A DNA stretch of 64,000 bases from JASLCR01 sp964407405 (GCA_964407405.1 CAYOVH010000003.1:1-64000), one strand, 5' to 3'; shown: positions 52,802 to 61,497, numbered from the stretch's first letter. The notes: generated from the sequence alone by a model not told the origin. Numbers and translations are program-made.

Positions 52802-52870
52802 TCAGATGCTGCCGTAGTTGAACGCCTCGGTGCCGTTGGTCAAGTTCCCCTGACCGTCGAAAGCATCCAT
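52802..52870 (-). CDS. 22-residue peptide gene
   Basis: ATG at 52870 to TGA at 52802 encodes a 22-residue acidic peptide starting MDAFDGQGNL and ending FNYGSI, with one possible NLTNGT segment and no Cys. An excellent SD (GAGGAGGTGAG, about 8 nt spacing) precedes it. A -10 (TATAGT) lies 36 nt upstream and a strong hairpin follows. A GTG-started 60-residue frame overlaps it but has no SD spacing. The complete small unit argues for a translated peptide; function unknown. Confidence 0.6.
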   Translation of the reverse strand: MDAFDGQGNLTNGTEAFNYGSI

Positions 52871-52905
52871 GGATTCTCACCTCCTCTCATCCGTAAACTA
52901 ATAGT

Positions 52906-52911
52906 ACTATA
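52906..52911 (-). promoter_or_regulatory. -10 box for the 22-residue peptide gene
   Basis: TATAGT on the minus strand, overlapping by two bases the -10 box of relA on the plus strand. Confidence 0.5.
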
Positions 52912-52915
52912 TACT
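52910..52915 (+). promoter_or_regulatory. -10 box for leaderless relA/spoT
   Basis: TATACT, spacer GGTATT (6 nt), then the ATG at 52922. Confidence 0.65.
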
Positions 52916-52921
52916 GGTATT

Positions 52922-54457
52922 ATGACCAAACGTGAGATTCTTGAGCTGGCAACTCCTCATTATACTGAGGATGATTTGTTTGAGCTTGATCACGCTATGG
53001 ATATTGCCACAAAAGCTCACCAGGGCCAAAAACGTAGAAGCGGCGAGCCGTACATCATTCACCCCTTGGCGGTCGCAGCTATTCTGATCGGATGGGAAAT
53101 GGATATTGATTCGGTAATTGCCGGCGTCTTGCATGACACAGTCGAAGATACCGGTATAACCTTGGAGGATATCGAGACACATTTTGGCGCTGATGTCGCC
53201 TTTCTCGTTGATGGCGTGACCAAAGTCTCTCGAGTGCGCAGCGGCATGCGCGATATCGAGAGCTATCTACCGGCCACAAAAGACAATCTAACCAAACTCA
53301 TGATCGCCGTCGGTCAAGACGTGCGCGTGCTCATCATCAAACTGGCTGACCGTCTCCACAATATGAATACTTTGGAACACATGTCGCGCGACAAGCAAAA
53401 GAAAATCGCTCGTGAGACAATGGAAGTTTTTGCACCACTAGCCGATCGTCTCAATATGGGCCGAGCTCGTGTGCAGCTTGAGGAGCTGAGCTTCCGGCAC
53501 CTAACACCAAAAGATTTCTCACGCACAAAAGCGCTCATGGATTCACGGCTCAAAAAAAGCCAGAAAAAACTCGCCAGCGTTCGCCATGAAGTCACGAAAA
53601 AGCTGGAGCAAGAGAAGATTGATTTTGAGATGGACGGTCGAGTCAAAAGTATCTACAGCGTCTACAAAAAATTGGATCGTGTCGATGGCGATATCGATCG
53701 TATCCATGACCTGATCGCACTGCGGGTCATCGTCAAAGACCTTGATACCTGCTACCTGGTGCTCGGAGTGCTCCATGATCTCTACGCGCCACTCTTTGAT
53801 CGCATCAAAGATTATGTCGCCCAACCAAAGATGAATGGCTATCAGAGCCTTCACACGACAGTTCAGACGAGCTCGGGCCAGATTGTTGAGTTTCAAGTGC
53901 GGACCAATGAGATGCACGAGTACGCCGAGCGCGGACTGGCTGCCAGCTTTCACTACAACGAGCAAAAACTCACTGATGCCTATCGACAGAAACAGATTGC
54001 CGAACTCCCAGAGCACTTGGCATGGATAAAAGACCTGCAACTCACAGCTGCCAAAGCCGGAAAGAAAAAATCTTTTGATGCGCAAAAATTTCGCATGAAT
54101 CTCTTTCGCGATCGTATCTTTATATTCTCTCCGAAAGGCGACATTTATGACCTTCCGACTGGCGCCTATGTGCTTGATTTTGCCTACCGAATCCACTCGG
54201 ATGTAGCCGGACATGCCAGTGGCTTTAAAGTAAATGGTACGATGAAGCCTTTTAGCCACCAGCTAGAGCATGGTGATACCGTAGAAGTACTGACCAGTAA
54301 AACGGCCGTACCAAAAGAACGATGGAAAGAATATATCATCACTCCGCATGCTCGAGAGAAGCTGCGACTCCAGCTTTCTCGAGAAAAGCGGGGGCTATTT
54401 GGAACTGTCACCCAAGCAGCCAAAAAGCTTCGCAATAAAGCCCGACAAAAAAGATAG
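52922..54457 (+). CDS. RelA/SpoT-family (p)ppGpp synthetase/hydrolase
   Basis: Controls the stringent-response alarmone. 511 residues. The N-terminal HD hydrolase domain is intact (PYIIHPLAVA, LHDTVEDTGI, KLADRLHNM), followed by the synthetase (GRVKSIYSVYKKL, HDLIALRVIV, NGYQSLHTTVQ) and a TGS domain (FIFSPKGDIYDLPTGAYVLDF). The ACT and other C-terminal regulatory domains of long Rel proteins are absent. It is bifunctional by motif. Its stop abuts that of the convergent NUDIX gene. Confidence 0.95.
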   Translation: MTKREILELATPHYTEDDLFELDHAMDIATKAHQGQKRRSGEPYIIHPLAVAAILIGWEMDIDSVIAGVLHDTVEDTGITLEDIETHFGADVAFLVDGVTKVSRVRSGMRDIESYLPATKDNLTKLMIAVGQDVRVLIIKLADRLHNMNTLEHMSRDKQKKIARETMEVFAPLADRLNMGRARVQLEELSFRHLTPKDFSRTKALMDSRLKKSQKKLASVRHEVTKKLEQEKIDFEMDGRVKSIYSVYKKLDRVDGDIDRIHDLIALRVIVKDLDTCYLVLGVLHDLYAPLFDRIKDYVAQPKMNGYQSLHTTVQTSSGQIVEFQVRTNEMHEYAERGLAASFHYNEQKLTDAYRQKQIAELPEHLAWIKDLQLTAAKAGKKKSFDAQKFRMNLFRDRIFIFSPKGDIYDLPTGAYVLDFAYRIHSDVAGHASGFKVNGTMKPFSHQLEHGDTVEVLTSKTAVPKERWKEYIITPHAREKLRLQLSREKRGLFGTVTQAAKKLRNKARQKR

Positions 54458-54904
54458 TTATACTAAAAGGCCGATTTTGTACAGATAATGGAACACTTCG
54501 GGATACGGCTTGCGGATATCATCGAGGTGCAGCAGCTCATCGGCCGACAGCCACATATATGCTTCGTGCTCCCAGCTGAGCTTGATCTCAGTGTCCTCGT
54601 CAATTTCATACAAGTAGATGATGCGATTGAGCGCAATATTCTCACGCTCACTAAAATACGTCAGTGCATAGACTACTTGTAGCTCTGATACGGTCGCCTG
54701 GATACCGGTTTCTTCCTCAAGTTCGCGTGTAGTGCCCCCTTGTAGCGTCTCGCCAGGCTCAATCTCGCCACCGGGAAGATCGGGCTTTTGCGAACGATCA
54801 GGACGCTCAGGCCACTGGCTCGCACGTAATACCAGATATCTACCGTCAGTTTTTCTACGGACAATAACTTGCCCAGCATTGACGATTGGAATCTTATTTG
54901 ACAT
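54458..54904 (-). CDS. NUDIX hydrolase
   Basis: 148 residues. NUDIX box GGEIEPGETLQGGTTRELEE with ETGIQ following (about 45-69). Substrate unknown. It overlaps ppa by 11 nt, so it is co-transcribed with the pyrophosphatase; both would dispose of nucleotide by-products. The third NUDIX gene in this window. Confidence 0.9.
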   Translation of the reverse strand: MSNKIPIVNAGQVIVRRKTDGRYLVLRASQWPERPDRSQKPDLPGGEIEPGETLQGGTTRELEEETGIQATVSELQVVYALTYFSERENIALNRIIYLYEIDEDTEIKLSWEHEAYMWLSADELLHLDDIRKPYPEVFHYLYKIGLLV

Positions 54905-55424
54905 TCCAGCGTTCGATACACTGTTTGATGATCACCTTGGCTTCTTCAACGTCACCCCAGCCCTTGACGATTGTACTGCCAGGCTTCTTGAGGTCCTTGT
55001 AGTGAGTGAAGTGATGCTCGACACGTTTCTTCCAATTTTCACCAAGGTCTTCTAGACTGTTGAGCCAATCGCCTGCTTGACGATCATCAGCTGGACGAAC
55101 AACGATCTTATCGTCAACTTCACCATCGTCTTCAAACTTCATAACGCCAAGTATCTTGGCCTCAAGCCAAACACCTGTTGGTAGCGGCTCGTCACACACG
55201 ATGAGCGTATCCAATTCGTCGCCATCTTCATCAAGCGTCTGTGGAATAAAGCCATAGCTCACTGGCTTTGCAAAAATTGCCGGCTCTACACGATCCAGCA
55301 TAAATGCAGCACGTTCACGATCCCACTCCACCTTAAGCTGCGAACCTTGCGGTATCTCAACAACCGTATTTACCATGCCCTCATCTACATTACCCGGCGT
55401 CAGCACTTGATTAAAATCTGCCAT
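54894..55424 (-). CDS. ppa: Inorganic pyrophosphatase (family I)
   Basis: Hydrolyses pyrophosphate to drive biosynthesis. 176 residues. Active-site acidic cluster DEDGDELDTLIVCDEPLPTG (about 65-84), EWDRERAAFMLDR-type N-terminal segment, and DDKIVVRPADDRQAG. An SD (GAGGAG, about 7 nt) precedes the ATG. Confidence 0.95.
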   Translation of the reverse strand: MADFNQVLTPGNVDEGMVNTVVEIPQGSQLKVEWDRERAAFMLDRVEPAIFAKPVSYGFIPQTLDEDGDELDTLIVCDEPLPTGVWLEAKILGVMKFEDDGEVDDKIVVRPADDRQAGDWLNSLEDLGENWKKRVEHHFTHYKDLKKPGSTIVKGWGDVEEAKVIIKQCIERWNVK

Positions 55425-55478
55425 TATCGCTCCTCTCGCATTAGTGTATTCGTACTGTTTTTATTGTAGCAAATTGTT

Positions 55479-55484
55479 TACAAT
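55479..55484 (+). promoter_or_regulatory. -10 box for the glycerophosphodiesterase gene
   Basis: TACAAT, spacer CAGACAC (7 nt), then ATG at 55492. Sets the start. Confidence 0.6.
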
Positions 55485-55491
55485 CAGACAC

Positions 55492-56181
55492 ATGCTCATT
55501 ATCGGACATCGAGGTGCTGCTGGGCTAGCACCAGAAAACACATTAGCTGCCTTTAAGAAAGGTATTGCAGCCGGTGCCGATATACTCGAATTTGACGTGC
55601 AGCTGACCCGCGATCGCATCCCGGTCGTTATTCACGACAACACACTGCTACGCACACATAGAAAGGGGCGCGTTGTGCAACTCTCAAGCTATGCCAGCTT
55701 GCAGGAAGCAGCCAAAAAAGGCCACAAGATCGCGACGCTCGAAGAAGTTCTTGATATGTTTTTTGGTCAGGTATTGCTTAATCTTGAAGTTAAAAGCCGC
55801 GGTGCAGGGAAAGTTGCTGCCAAGCTTATTAAGGAGAAATACATCAAAAAGCCAAGTGACTGGGAAAACATACTATTCTCGTCATTTAAAGCCTTTGAAC
55901 TCATAGCTATACGTCGCATTGCCCCAAAAGCGGAAGTAGCGATGCTTCATGATCGCAACCCCTTTACTTTTATGGCCTACGAGCGGCGACTGCATTTTAC
56001 AGCTGTGGGATTTCATCGTTTGCGCGTCAACCCTCTGTCGCTTCAAGTGGCAAAACAGCTCGGTATTTTTACCTACGTCTACACAGTCAACCGACCTAGC
56101 GCGGCCAAACGACTCGAAGCAGAAGGGATCGATGGCATTGTCACTGATAACCCAAAGCTGCTACGCGATTTCTTGAAATGA
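55492..56181 (+). CDS. Glycerophosphodiester phosphodiesterase family protein
   Basis: 229 residues, GDPD TIM-barrel: GHRGAAGLAPENTLAAFKKG (catalytic His-Arg and Glu), LEFDVQLTRDRIPVVIHDN (metal Glu-Asp and catalytic His), LNLEVKS, and VYTVNRPSAAKRLEAEGID near the end. No signal peptide, so cytoplasmic. It could recover glycerol phosphate from host lipid; this is inference. The PLD-family gene follows 18 nt later. Confidence 0.92.
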   Translation: MLIIGHRGAAGLAPENTLAAFKKGIAAGADILEFDVQLTRDRIPVVIHDNTLLRTHRKGRVVQLSSYASLQEAAKKGHKIATLEEVLDMFFGQVLLNLEVKSRGAGKVAAKLIKEKYIKKPSDWENILFSSFKAFELIAIRRIAPKAEVAMLHDRNPFTFMAYERRLHFTAVGFHRLRVNPLSLQVAKQLGIFTYVYTVNRPSAAKRLEAEGIDGIVTDNPKLLRDFLK

Positions 56182-56199
56182 TACAATACTAGCAGCGTT

Positions 56200-57189
56200 A
56201 TGCGTACACCAAAACTTTTACTGCCCCTAGAATATATCGAACAAGCGACCGAGTCTATCGACAATGCCAAAAGTCACGTCACACTGGTCTCTATGATCGT
56301 GGCCGAGGATAACCGCACCAAGAGACTGATTGATGCTTTGTCAAATGCCGCCAAGCGCGGCGTCAAGGTCAAGGTCGCAGCCGATGTTTTCACTTTTGGA
56401 GAATTCGGTGGACACCTCAGACCATTGCGGTATTATTCCGAAAAATCACGAGCAACCAGCACAATGGCAAAAAAATTGAAAAAAGACGGCATTGAGTTTA
56501 CTTGGGTCGGTCGCTTTAGCGCTGCACCGTTTACGGGACGTAATCATATGAAATGCCTCATTGCCGATGACACCGTGTATAGTTTTGGCGGTATCAATAT
56601 GGATAGCGACAGCACCGACAATGTCGACTATATGTTTCGTATTGACGACAAGCAGCTAGCACTCGAGCTGCGCGACGATATCGGCCGCATCATCAATGCC
56701 GACGGCAAGCATTTTTCGTATCGGAGCCACGAATATAGCTTTGGTAAATCATCGAAAGTATTGATCGACGGTGGACTTCAGGGTGATTCGATCATCTACC
56801 GCCGCGCCTGCCAACTGGCCAGAGATGCCGAGAGCATTCTTTTTGTCTCGCAGTATTGTCCGACAAGCAAGCTTAGCCGTCTCATGTCAAAGAAAAGCGC
56901 CCAGCTATATTTCAATACACCAAAACGGGCAAACAACCGATTGAATGCTATGCTCATCGGCACAAATATGTTTTTTAGCCGAAACAAGACACTCTATCAA
57001 GGGAATCGGTACCTCCATGGCAAATTTATCATTTTCACCATGCCGAATGGCCAAAAAATCGCCGTCACTGGCTCGCACAACTTCACTTACATTGGTGTGT
57101 TATTTGGTACGCGAGAAATCGCCCTACAGACTGAAGATCCAAAGATCATCAAGCAGCTTGAATCATTCTTCACCAAAAACATCCGATAG
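56200..57189 (+). CDS. Phospholipase D superfamily protein (cardiolipin synthase-like)
   Basis: 329 residues with two HKD-type sites: NHMKCLIADDTVYSFGGIN (about 114-132; HxK-x4-D) and LHGKFIIFTMPNGQKIAVTG (about 275-294; HxK, the Asp replaced by a longer spacing to SHNF). It lacks the N-terminal membrane helices of true cardiolipin synthase. A phosphatidyl transferase or hydrolase role is likely. The gene ends 5 nt from convergent trxB. AATACT lies 9 nt before its ATG. Confidence 0.88.
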   Translation: MRTPKLLLPLEYIEQATESIDNAKSHVTLVSMIVAEDNRTKRLIDALSNAAKRGVKVKVAADVFTFGEFGGHLRPLRYYSEKSRATSTMAKKLKKDGIEFTWVGRFSAAPFTGRNHMKCLIADDTVYSFGGINMDSDSTDNVDYMFRIDDKQLALELRDDIGRIINADGKHFSYRSHEYSFGKSSKVLIDGGLQGDSIIYRRACQLARDAESILFVSQYCPTSKLSRLMSKKSAQLYFNTPKRANNRLNAMLIGTNMFFSRNKTLYQGNRYLHGKFIIFTMPNGQKIAVTGSHNFTYIGVLFGTREIALQTEDPKIIKQLESFFTKNIR

Positions 57190-57194
57190 AGACT

Positions 57195-58151
57195 TTATTT
57201 TCGATTCAATTCATTGAGATATTCACGGATATTGAGCGCAGCTGTCGCACCTTCGCCGACAGCACTCGCGATCTGCAAGGTCGCGCCGCTGCGCACATCA
57301 CCGCTGGCAAATACGCCCGGCATTGCGGTCTCAAGCTTTAGGTCAGTCTTGATATGGCCTACAGGATCAAGCTCAATAGAAGAGCCTTTTAGGAATTCCG
57401 TATTTGGGAGGAGCCCGACAAAGACGAATACACCATCAGTCTCGATTGTCTTTTCCTCGCCATTTTCAACGACGCGCACACCAGTTACTTTCCCGTCAGT
57501 TGTGACGATCTCTTTGGTTGGCGTCTGCTTATGGACAGTGATTTTTCTCTCATCGATGTATTTTTGCAATTCATCGACTAGCACATCACTTGCCCTAAAG
57601 TCGCTACGCACAACCATATCAATATGCGAGGCAAACCGCGTCAAAAAGATTGCTTCCTGCACTGCCGAATTGCCGCCACCGACAACAACCAGCTTCTTGT
57701 CGCGATAAAACGCACCGTCGCATGTCGCACAGTAATGGACGCCTCTGCCAAAGTATTCTTCCTCACCAGGGACGCCAATTTTCTTGTACTCGCTACCTGT
57801 GGCAATGAGTACCGTCTTTGCCTCGACTTCTTTGCCGTCAACAACGACCGTCTTTGTTGCACCATTATCGCGAATTTCTGACACATCACCAAAATCAATT
57901 ACTGCACCGAATCGTTCAGCCTGCTGTTGCAGCTGACCGGCCAAGATCATGCCTTCGATACCATCCGGAAAACCAGGGTAATTATCTACTTTGTCAGTGA
58001 TTGCCGCTAGGCCGCCAACGACTGATTTTTCGTACAAAATTGTCTCGATATCTTCGCGCGTTGTATAGATCGCTGCTGCCAGCGCGCTTGGCCCGGCACC
58101 AATCATGACGACATCGTGAATAGTCGTATCACTACTGGGCTGCATATGCAT
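57195..58151 (-). CDS. trxB: Thioredoxin reductase
   Basis: FAD/NADPH flavoprotein that reduces thioredoxin. 318 residues. FAD site IGAGPSALAAAIYTTRED (about 17-34), redox-active CATCDGAFY (about 142-150), NADPH site VGGGNSAVQEAIFLTRFA, and the C-terminal FASGDVRSGATLQIASAVGE. It overlaps the end of the FKBP gene by 20 nt. No thioredoxin gene lies in the window. Confidence 0.95.
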   Translation of the reverse strand: MHMQPSSDTTIHDVVMIGAGPSALAAAIYTTREDIETILYEKSVVGGLAAITDKVDNYPGFPDGIEGMILAGQLQQQAERFGAVIDFGDVSEIRDNGATKTVVVDGKEVEAKTVLIATGSEYKKIGVPGEEEYFGRGVHYCATCDGAFYRDKKLVVVGGGNSAVQEAIFLTRFASHIDMVVRSDFRASDVLVDELQKYIDERKITVHKQTPTKEIVTTDGKVTGVRVVENGEEKTIETDGVFVFVGLLPNTEFLKGSSIELDPVGHIKTDLKLETAMPGVFASGDVRSGATLQIASAVGEGATAALNIREYLNELNRK

Positions 58152-58797
58152 CCAATACTTCTTGAGTTATTGCTGGCTGGGTAAATGTCTTGAGCATACG
58201 GATCGGCACTACTACAAATTTTATCGGTGAGTTTGGCTTGATCGATCCGCTACCCGTCTCGCCATAGGCATCCTCCGCTTTAATCGAGAGTTCATAGATG
58301 CCGCCGATCTTCTTGCCTTTCATCATATTGCCCCAGCCCGTGATGACGCTGCCTGGTCGCACGATAAGCGGTGACTTCAGGCTGTCTTTCTCGATCGAAC
58401 CATCAAAGATATCACCATCTGGTGTCCAGCCAATATAGTATGTCGCATAGGTCGAATCATCACCGATAGCCTCGCCCTTCCCTTGCTCGATCGTCTTACT
58501 CGTTGTCTCGGTGAGGCTTTTTGCGTCAAATTTGCCGACGCGTAACTTCTTTTGCTCGTTGACAGTCGCAAAATACTTTTTCGAAAGCGCGTTTTGTTCA
58601 TTATCGAGCTCCCCCTGCTGAGCGTCAGTGTCTTTTTGGTACTGTGCTGCCTTTGACTGATATTCAGCCAGTGCTGCCTGGCCTTTCTGTTGCTCCTGCG
58701 ACGCAAGGATCATCACCACAAAGCCGACGACCGTACCTACAGTCATCGCAATCGTGATCACCCAAATACCGGTGCGCTGCGCCCTACTTGTTGCCAT
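58132..58797 (-). CDS. FKBP-type peptidyl-prolyl isomerase, membrane anchored
   Basis: 221 residues: N-terminal membrane helix (about 12-34), a coiled coil (about 35-75, Gln/Lys/Glu-rich), and a C-terminal FKBP domain of about 110 residues (DGDIFDGSIEKDSLKSPLIV, VITGWGNMMKGKKIGGIYEL). The domain lies outside the membrane and probably helps fold exported proteins. It has SD GGGAGAA. Co-transcribed with trxB. Confidence 0.9.
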   Translation of the reverse strand: MATSRAQRTGIWVITIAMTVGTVVGFVVMILASQEQQKGQAALAEYQSKAAQYQKDTDAQQGELDNEQNALSKKYFATVNEQKKLRVGKFDAKSLTETTSKTIEQGKGEAIGDDSTYATYYIGWTPDGDIFDGSIEKDSLKSPLIVRPGSVITGWGNMMKGKKIGGIYELSIKAEDAYGETGSGSIKPNSPIKFVVVPIRMLKTFTQPAITQEVLDAYAAQ

Positions 58798-58892
58798 ATA
58801 TTCTCCCTATATGTATTTGATTGCAGTTACATTATAGTATAGCAAATATGGAAAGTACTTGGCTACTTTGCACCGATAATGTGAATCATACG

Positions 58893-60209
58893 CTACCATT
58901 CGCATGATCGCATAGTTTGGTTATAAGGACCGACTGCCACAAAACAACCCGTCCCATAGGTAATAGAGGTCCAAGCCCCGCTCGGTATAGTATGCTGCGT
59001 CCAACTTTGCCCATTCGTAGAAGTTCCTACGGAATTATAGGAAATACTCACAAAGCGTCCACCCCCATAGGCTATAAACTGCATTCCAGGCCCATCAGTA
59101 TACTCCGTCCAATGTATACCGTCAGTAGATGTCATAGAATAACTACCACTCACAGCCACGAAGCGGCCGTTGCCGTAAGTAACCGTCGACCAATTGCGAT
59201 TCGGTACGGCGTCTGCTGTCCAGGTTTGCCCATCAGTGGATGTCATAACACCGTTCATACTAACTGCTACAAAGCGGCCATTGCCGTAAGTAACTGAACC
59301 CCAATCGTCATTGCCGTAAAATGATGGCTCAGCATGTGCCGTCCAATTCATACCGTCAGTGGATGACATTATTCTATTGTAGGCGAAGGGCAGGTTATCA
59401 TCTCTATAACCGACTGCTACGAAGCGGCCGTTGCCATAGGTGATAGAATTCCACTTCCCTACCGGTACATTACCTGCCCACGTCCAGCTTTTACCATCAA
59501 TGCTCGTTGCCGCAACCCCGGATACTTCTTCTGGGCCACTACCATAGTCAACAAAGCTTGGACCGACTGCCACAAAGCGGCCGTTGCCGTAAGCAACAGA
59601 ATTCCATGCATGAGATTGTCCGTTGTTATCTATGTTCCAACTCTGCCCGTCAGTGGATGACATACTACCTCCAGGCCGAACCGCCACGAAGCGGCCGTTG
59701 CCGTAAGTAACAGCCTCCCAAAGACCCCCATATCCACCAGATACAGAATTGGCTGCCCACTCCTCACCGGCAGTTGTTGGAGCTTCCCCAGGTCCCCCCG
59801 CACAAGTCCCCTGCACCGGCGTCTTCTGGTCGGTGGTGTTCATGTAGTAGGTGAGGGTTGGGTAGGTTTTGCTTTTGGCTTCTATGCAGAATGAGGAGGC
59901 AGAGCCTTCTATGTAGGTGAGAGTGACATTAGAGCTAGATTTAAAGAGGCTAGCATTAGTTCCTGATCCATCAAAGGTAGAATTAGCGGTGAGTAGTGGA
60001 TAGCCATTGCCAAAGTTCTTTTTGCTTTCCATGGCAGAAGCTAGGTTGGTAAGATCGCTTTTGAGTTCATTGGCTGCCATGGTCTTGCGCCAGGTGCCGT
60101 AGCCGACGGCAGAGAGGGCTGCCAGGATGGCGATGACGGCGATGACTATGACGAGTTCTATGAGGGTGAAGGCACGCGAGGTGCTACGGTGTTTTTCGTG
60201 GACGGTCAT
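58893..60209 (-). CDS. Type IV prepilin fused to a seven-repeat propeller-like domain
   Basis: 438 residues. Class III signal: SRAFTLIELVIVIAVIAILA (about 10-29), cleaved before Phe, with Glu5 kept but Ala instead of Gly at -1. A pilin-type globular part runs to about residue 150. The rest has seven repeats of about 35-50 residues, each built on W.SVTYGNGRFVAV and STDGQSWT. The last is shortened (ITYGTGCFVAVG). Seven such units could close a beta-propeller at a pilus tip. The repeats are visible in the DNA as well. PilB is at 28910. Confidence 0.88.
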   Translation of the reverse strand: MTVHEKHRSTSRAFTLIELVIVIAVIAILAALSAVGYGTWRKTMAANELKSDLTNLASAMESKKNFGNGYPLLTANSTFDGSGTNASLFKSSSNVTLTYIEGSASSFCIEAKSKTYPTLTYYMNTTDQKTPVQGTCAGGPGEAPTTAGEEWAANSVSGGYGGLWEAVTYGNGRFVAVRPGGSMSSTDGQSWNIDNNGQSHAWNSVAYGNGRFVAVGPSFVDYGSGPEEVSGVAATSIDGKSWTWAGNVPVGKWNSITYGNGRFVAVGYRDDNLPFAYNRIMSSTDGMNWTAHAEPSFYGNDDWGSVTYGNGRFVAVSMNGVMTSTDGQTWTADAVPNRNWSTVTYGNGRFVAVSGSYSMTSTDGIHWTEYTDGPGMQFIAYGGGRFVSISYNSVGTSTNGQSWTQHTIPSGAWTSITYGTGCFVAVGPYNQTMRSCEW

Positions 60210-60266
60210 TTGGTACTAGACTAACATAAGCAGTAAAGGTATAGCAAATACGATACATCTACTAGC

Positions 60267-61130
60267 CTATGGCAAGAGAGGGCCAGTGCCCAACATCACG
60301 CAAAGCAGCAAGACCTGCCACATAGCGGTCTTAAACATGTGCCGTGACCATGCATTGGTATCTTTTGCCCGGAGACCAAGTAGCGCCAAGTATATCCAGT
60401 AGAACCCAGCAATGAGCATCATATAAAAGTACAGCCAGCCGGTATAGCCAAATACCGTCAAGAGCAGTGTCGTCGCGACATAAAGGATTGTATAGATAAA
60501 TATCTGGACTATCGTGGAATGGACTCCGTGGACTACCGACATTAGCGGAACCTTTGCAGCCTTATACTCCTTGAGCCGGTAGATCGAGATAGAGTAAAAC
60601 TCTGGAAACTGCCAGAAAAACATGATGAGAAATACCAGCACCAATCCTGTATCAATCTGCCCATCGACAGAAGCGTACCCGCCTGCGGCTGGCAGCGCGC
60701 CACTAACCGCTCCAACGGCCGTACCGTGCACCGACGCACGTTTTGTCCACCGTCCATAGAGCCACACATATGTGACAAACCCAGCAATCCCAATCGCAAC
60801 CGTCAGCCAGTTTGTCCAAACCGCGAGCACTACTGTACCAATAATGAAAAGTGCCCAGGAAAAAACAAGATTGCCTCGCGGATCCACCTCACCAGTGACA
60901 CTTGGACGCTTTTTTGTGCGCGCCATCTTGGCATCGATATCACGATCATAATAGTTGTTGAGTGCGCATGCGCCGCCCACGACAAGTATCATACCGACAG
61001 TCATCGCAGCAAAGACCACCCAGTCGTACCGTCCGGCCGACGCAAGGAAATATGCCGCTACAGCCGTCAGGACATTGCCGTACAGCACACCCGGTTTCAT
61101 CAACTGGTAGTAAGCACCTGTCTTGATCAA
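60267..61130 (-). CDS. cyoE: Protoheme IX farnesyltransferase (heme O synthase)
   Basis: Converts heme b to heme o for the bo3 oxidase. 287 residues, UbiA-superfamily membrane protein with about eight helices. Prenyl-diphosphate motif NNYYDRDIDAKMARTKKRPS (about 58-77) and a second acidic site near YRLKEYKAAKVPL. It begins 1 nt after cyoD. The presence of the heme modification enzyme supports a working oxidase, with heme b probably imported; no heme synthesis gene is seen. Confidence 0.95.
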   Translation of the reverse strand: MIKTGAYYQLMKPGVLYGNVLTAVAAYFLASAGRYDWVVFAAMTVGMILVVGGACALNNYYDRDIDAKMARTKKRPSVTGEVDPRGNLVFSWALFIIGTVVLAVWTNWLTVAIGIAGFVTYVWLYGRWTKRASVHGTAVGAVSGALPAAGGYASVDGQIDTGLVLVFLIMFFWQFPEFYSISIYRLKEYKAAKVPLMSVVHGVHSTIVQIFIYTILYVATTLLLTVFGYTGWLYFYMMLIAGFYWIYLALLGLRAKDTNAWSRHMFKTAMWQVLLLCVMLGTGPLLP

Positions 61131-61131
61131 A

Positions 61132-61497
61132 CTAGAAACCTTCTTTGTTTTGCTGGATCATGTACTCTTGCATGCCCTCAGGCCCCATGCCCATGCGATA
61201 GTTGAGATTTATCATGACCCAAAGCGAACCGACAACAACGATCGATAGCGTCAGTATCGTGAAGTAAAGACTCCAGCTGCGCCAACGCGGCTTCATGTCG
61301 CCCGAAAGATGGAGGAAACTAACCAGCTGTACCACAAATTGTACGACCGCAAGCACCATGACGACTAGACTAATGCCAAAGACCGATCCAGGCCAATGAT
61401 GCGTCACGGCAAAATAACTTAGTAGCGTCAAGCCGAGTGCCAGCACGGCACCGACGAGATACCGCGAAATAACCTGTTCGAATGATTCTCGTCTCAT
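61132..61497 (-). CDS. cyoD: Cytochrome bo3 ubiquinol oxidase subunit IV
   Basis: 121 residues with three membrane helices (about 10-32, 36-62, 71-97): the small assembly subunit of heme-copper quinol oxidases. VQLVSFLHLSGDMKPRWR matches the family. Overlaps cyoC by 4 nt. Confidence 0.92.
   Translation of the reverse strand: MRRESFEQVISRYLVGAVLALGLTLLSYFAVTHHWPGSVFGISLVVMVLAVVQFVVQLVSFLHLSGDMKPRWRSWSLYFTILTLSIVVVGSLWVMINLNYRMGMGPEGMQEYMIQQNKEGF

Noticed and set aside
52698..52880. A 60-codon GTG-started frame overlapping the 22-residue peptide
   Set aside because: The SD abuts its GTG without spacing, and the frame runs through the terminator hairpin; the 22-codon ATG frame has proper SD spacing and stops before the hairpin.
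59160..59720. Direct repeats suggesting a CRISPR or other array
   Set aside because: The repeated units are inside one reading frame, vary in spacing and encode the YGNGRFVAV propeller-like repeats; there are no unique spacers of constant length.
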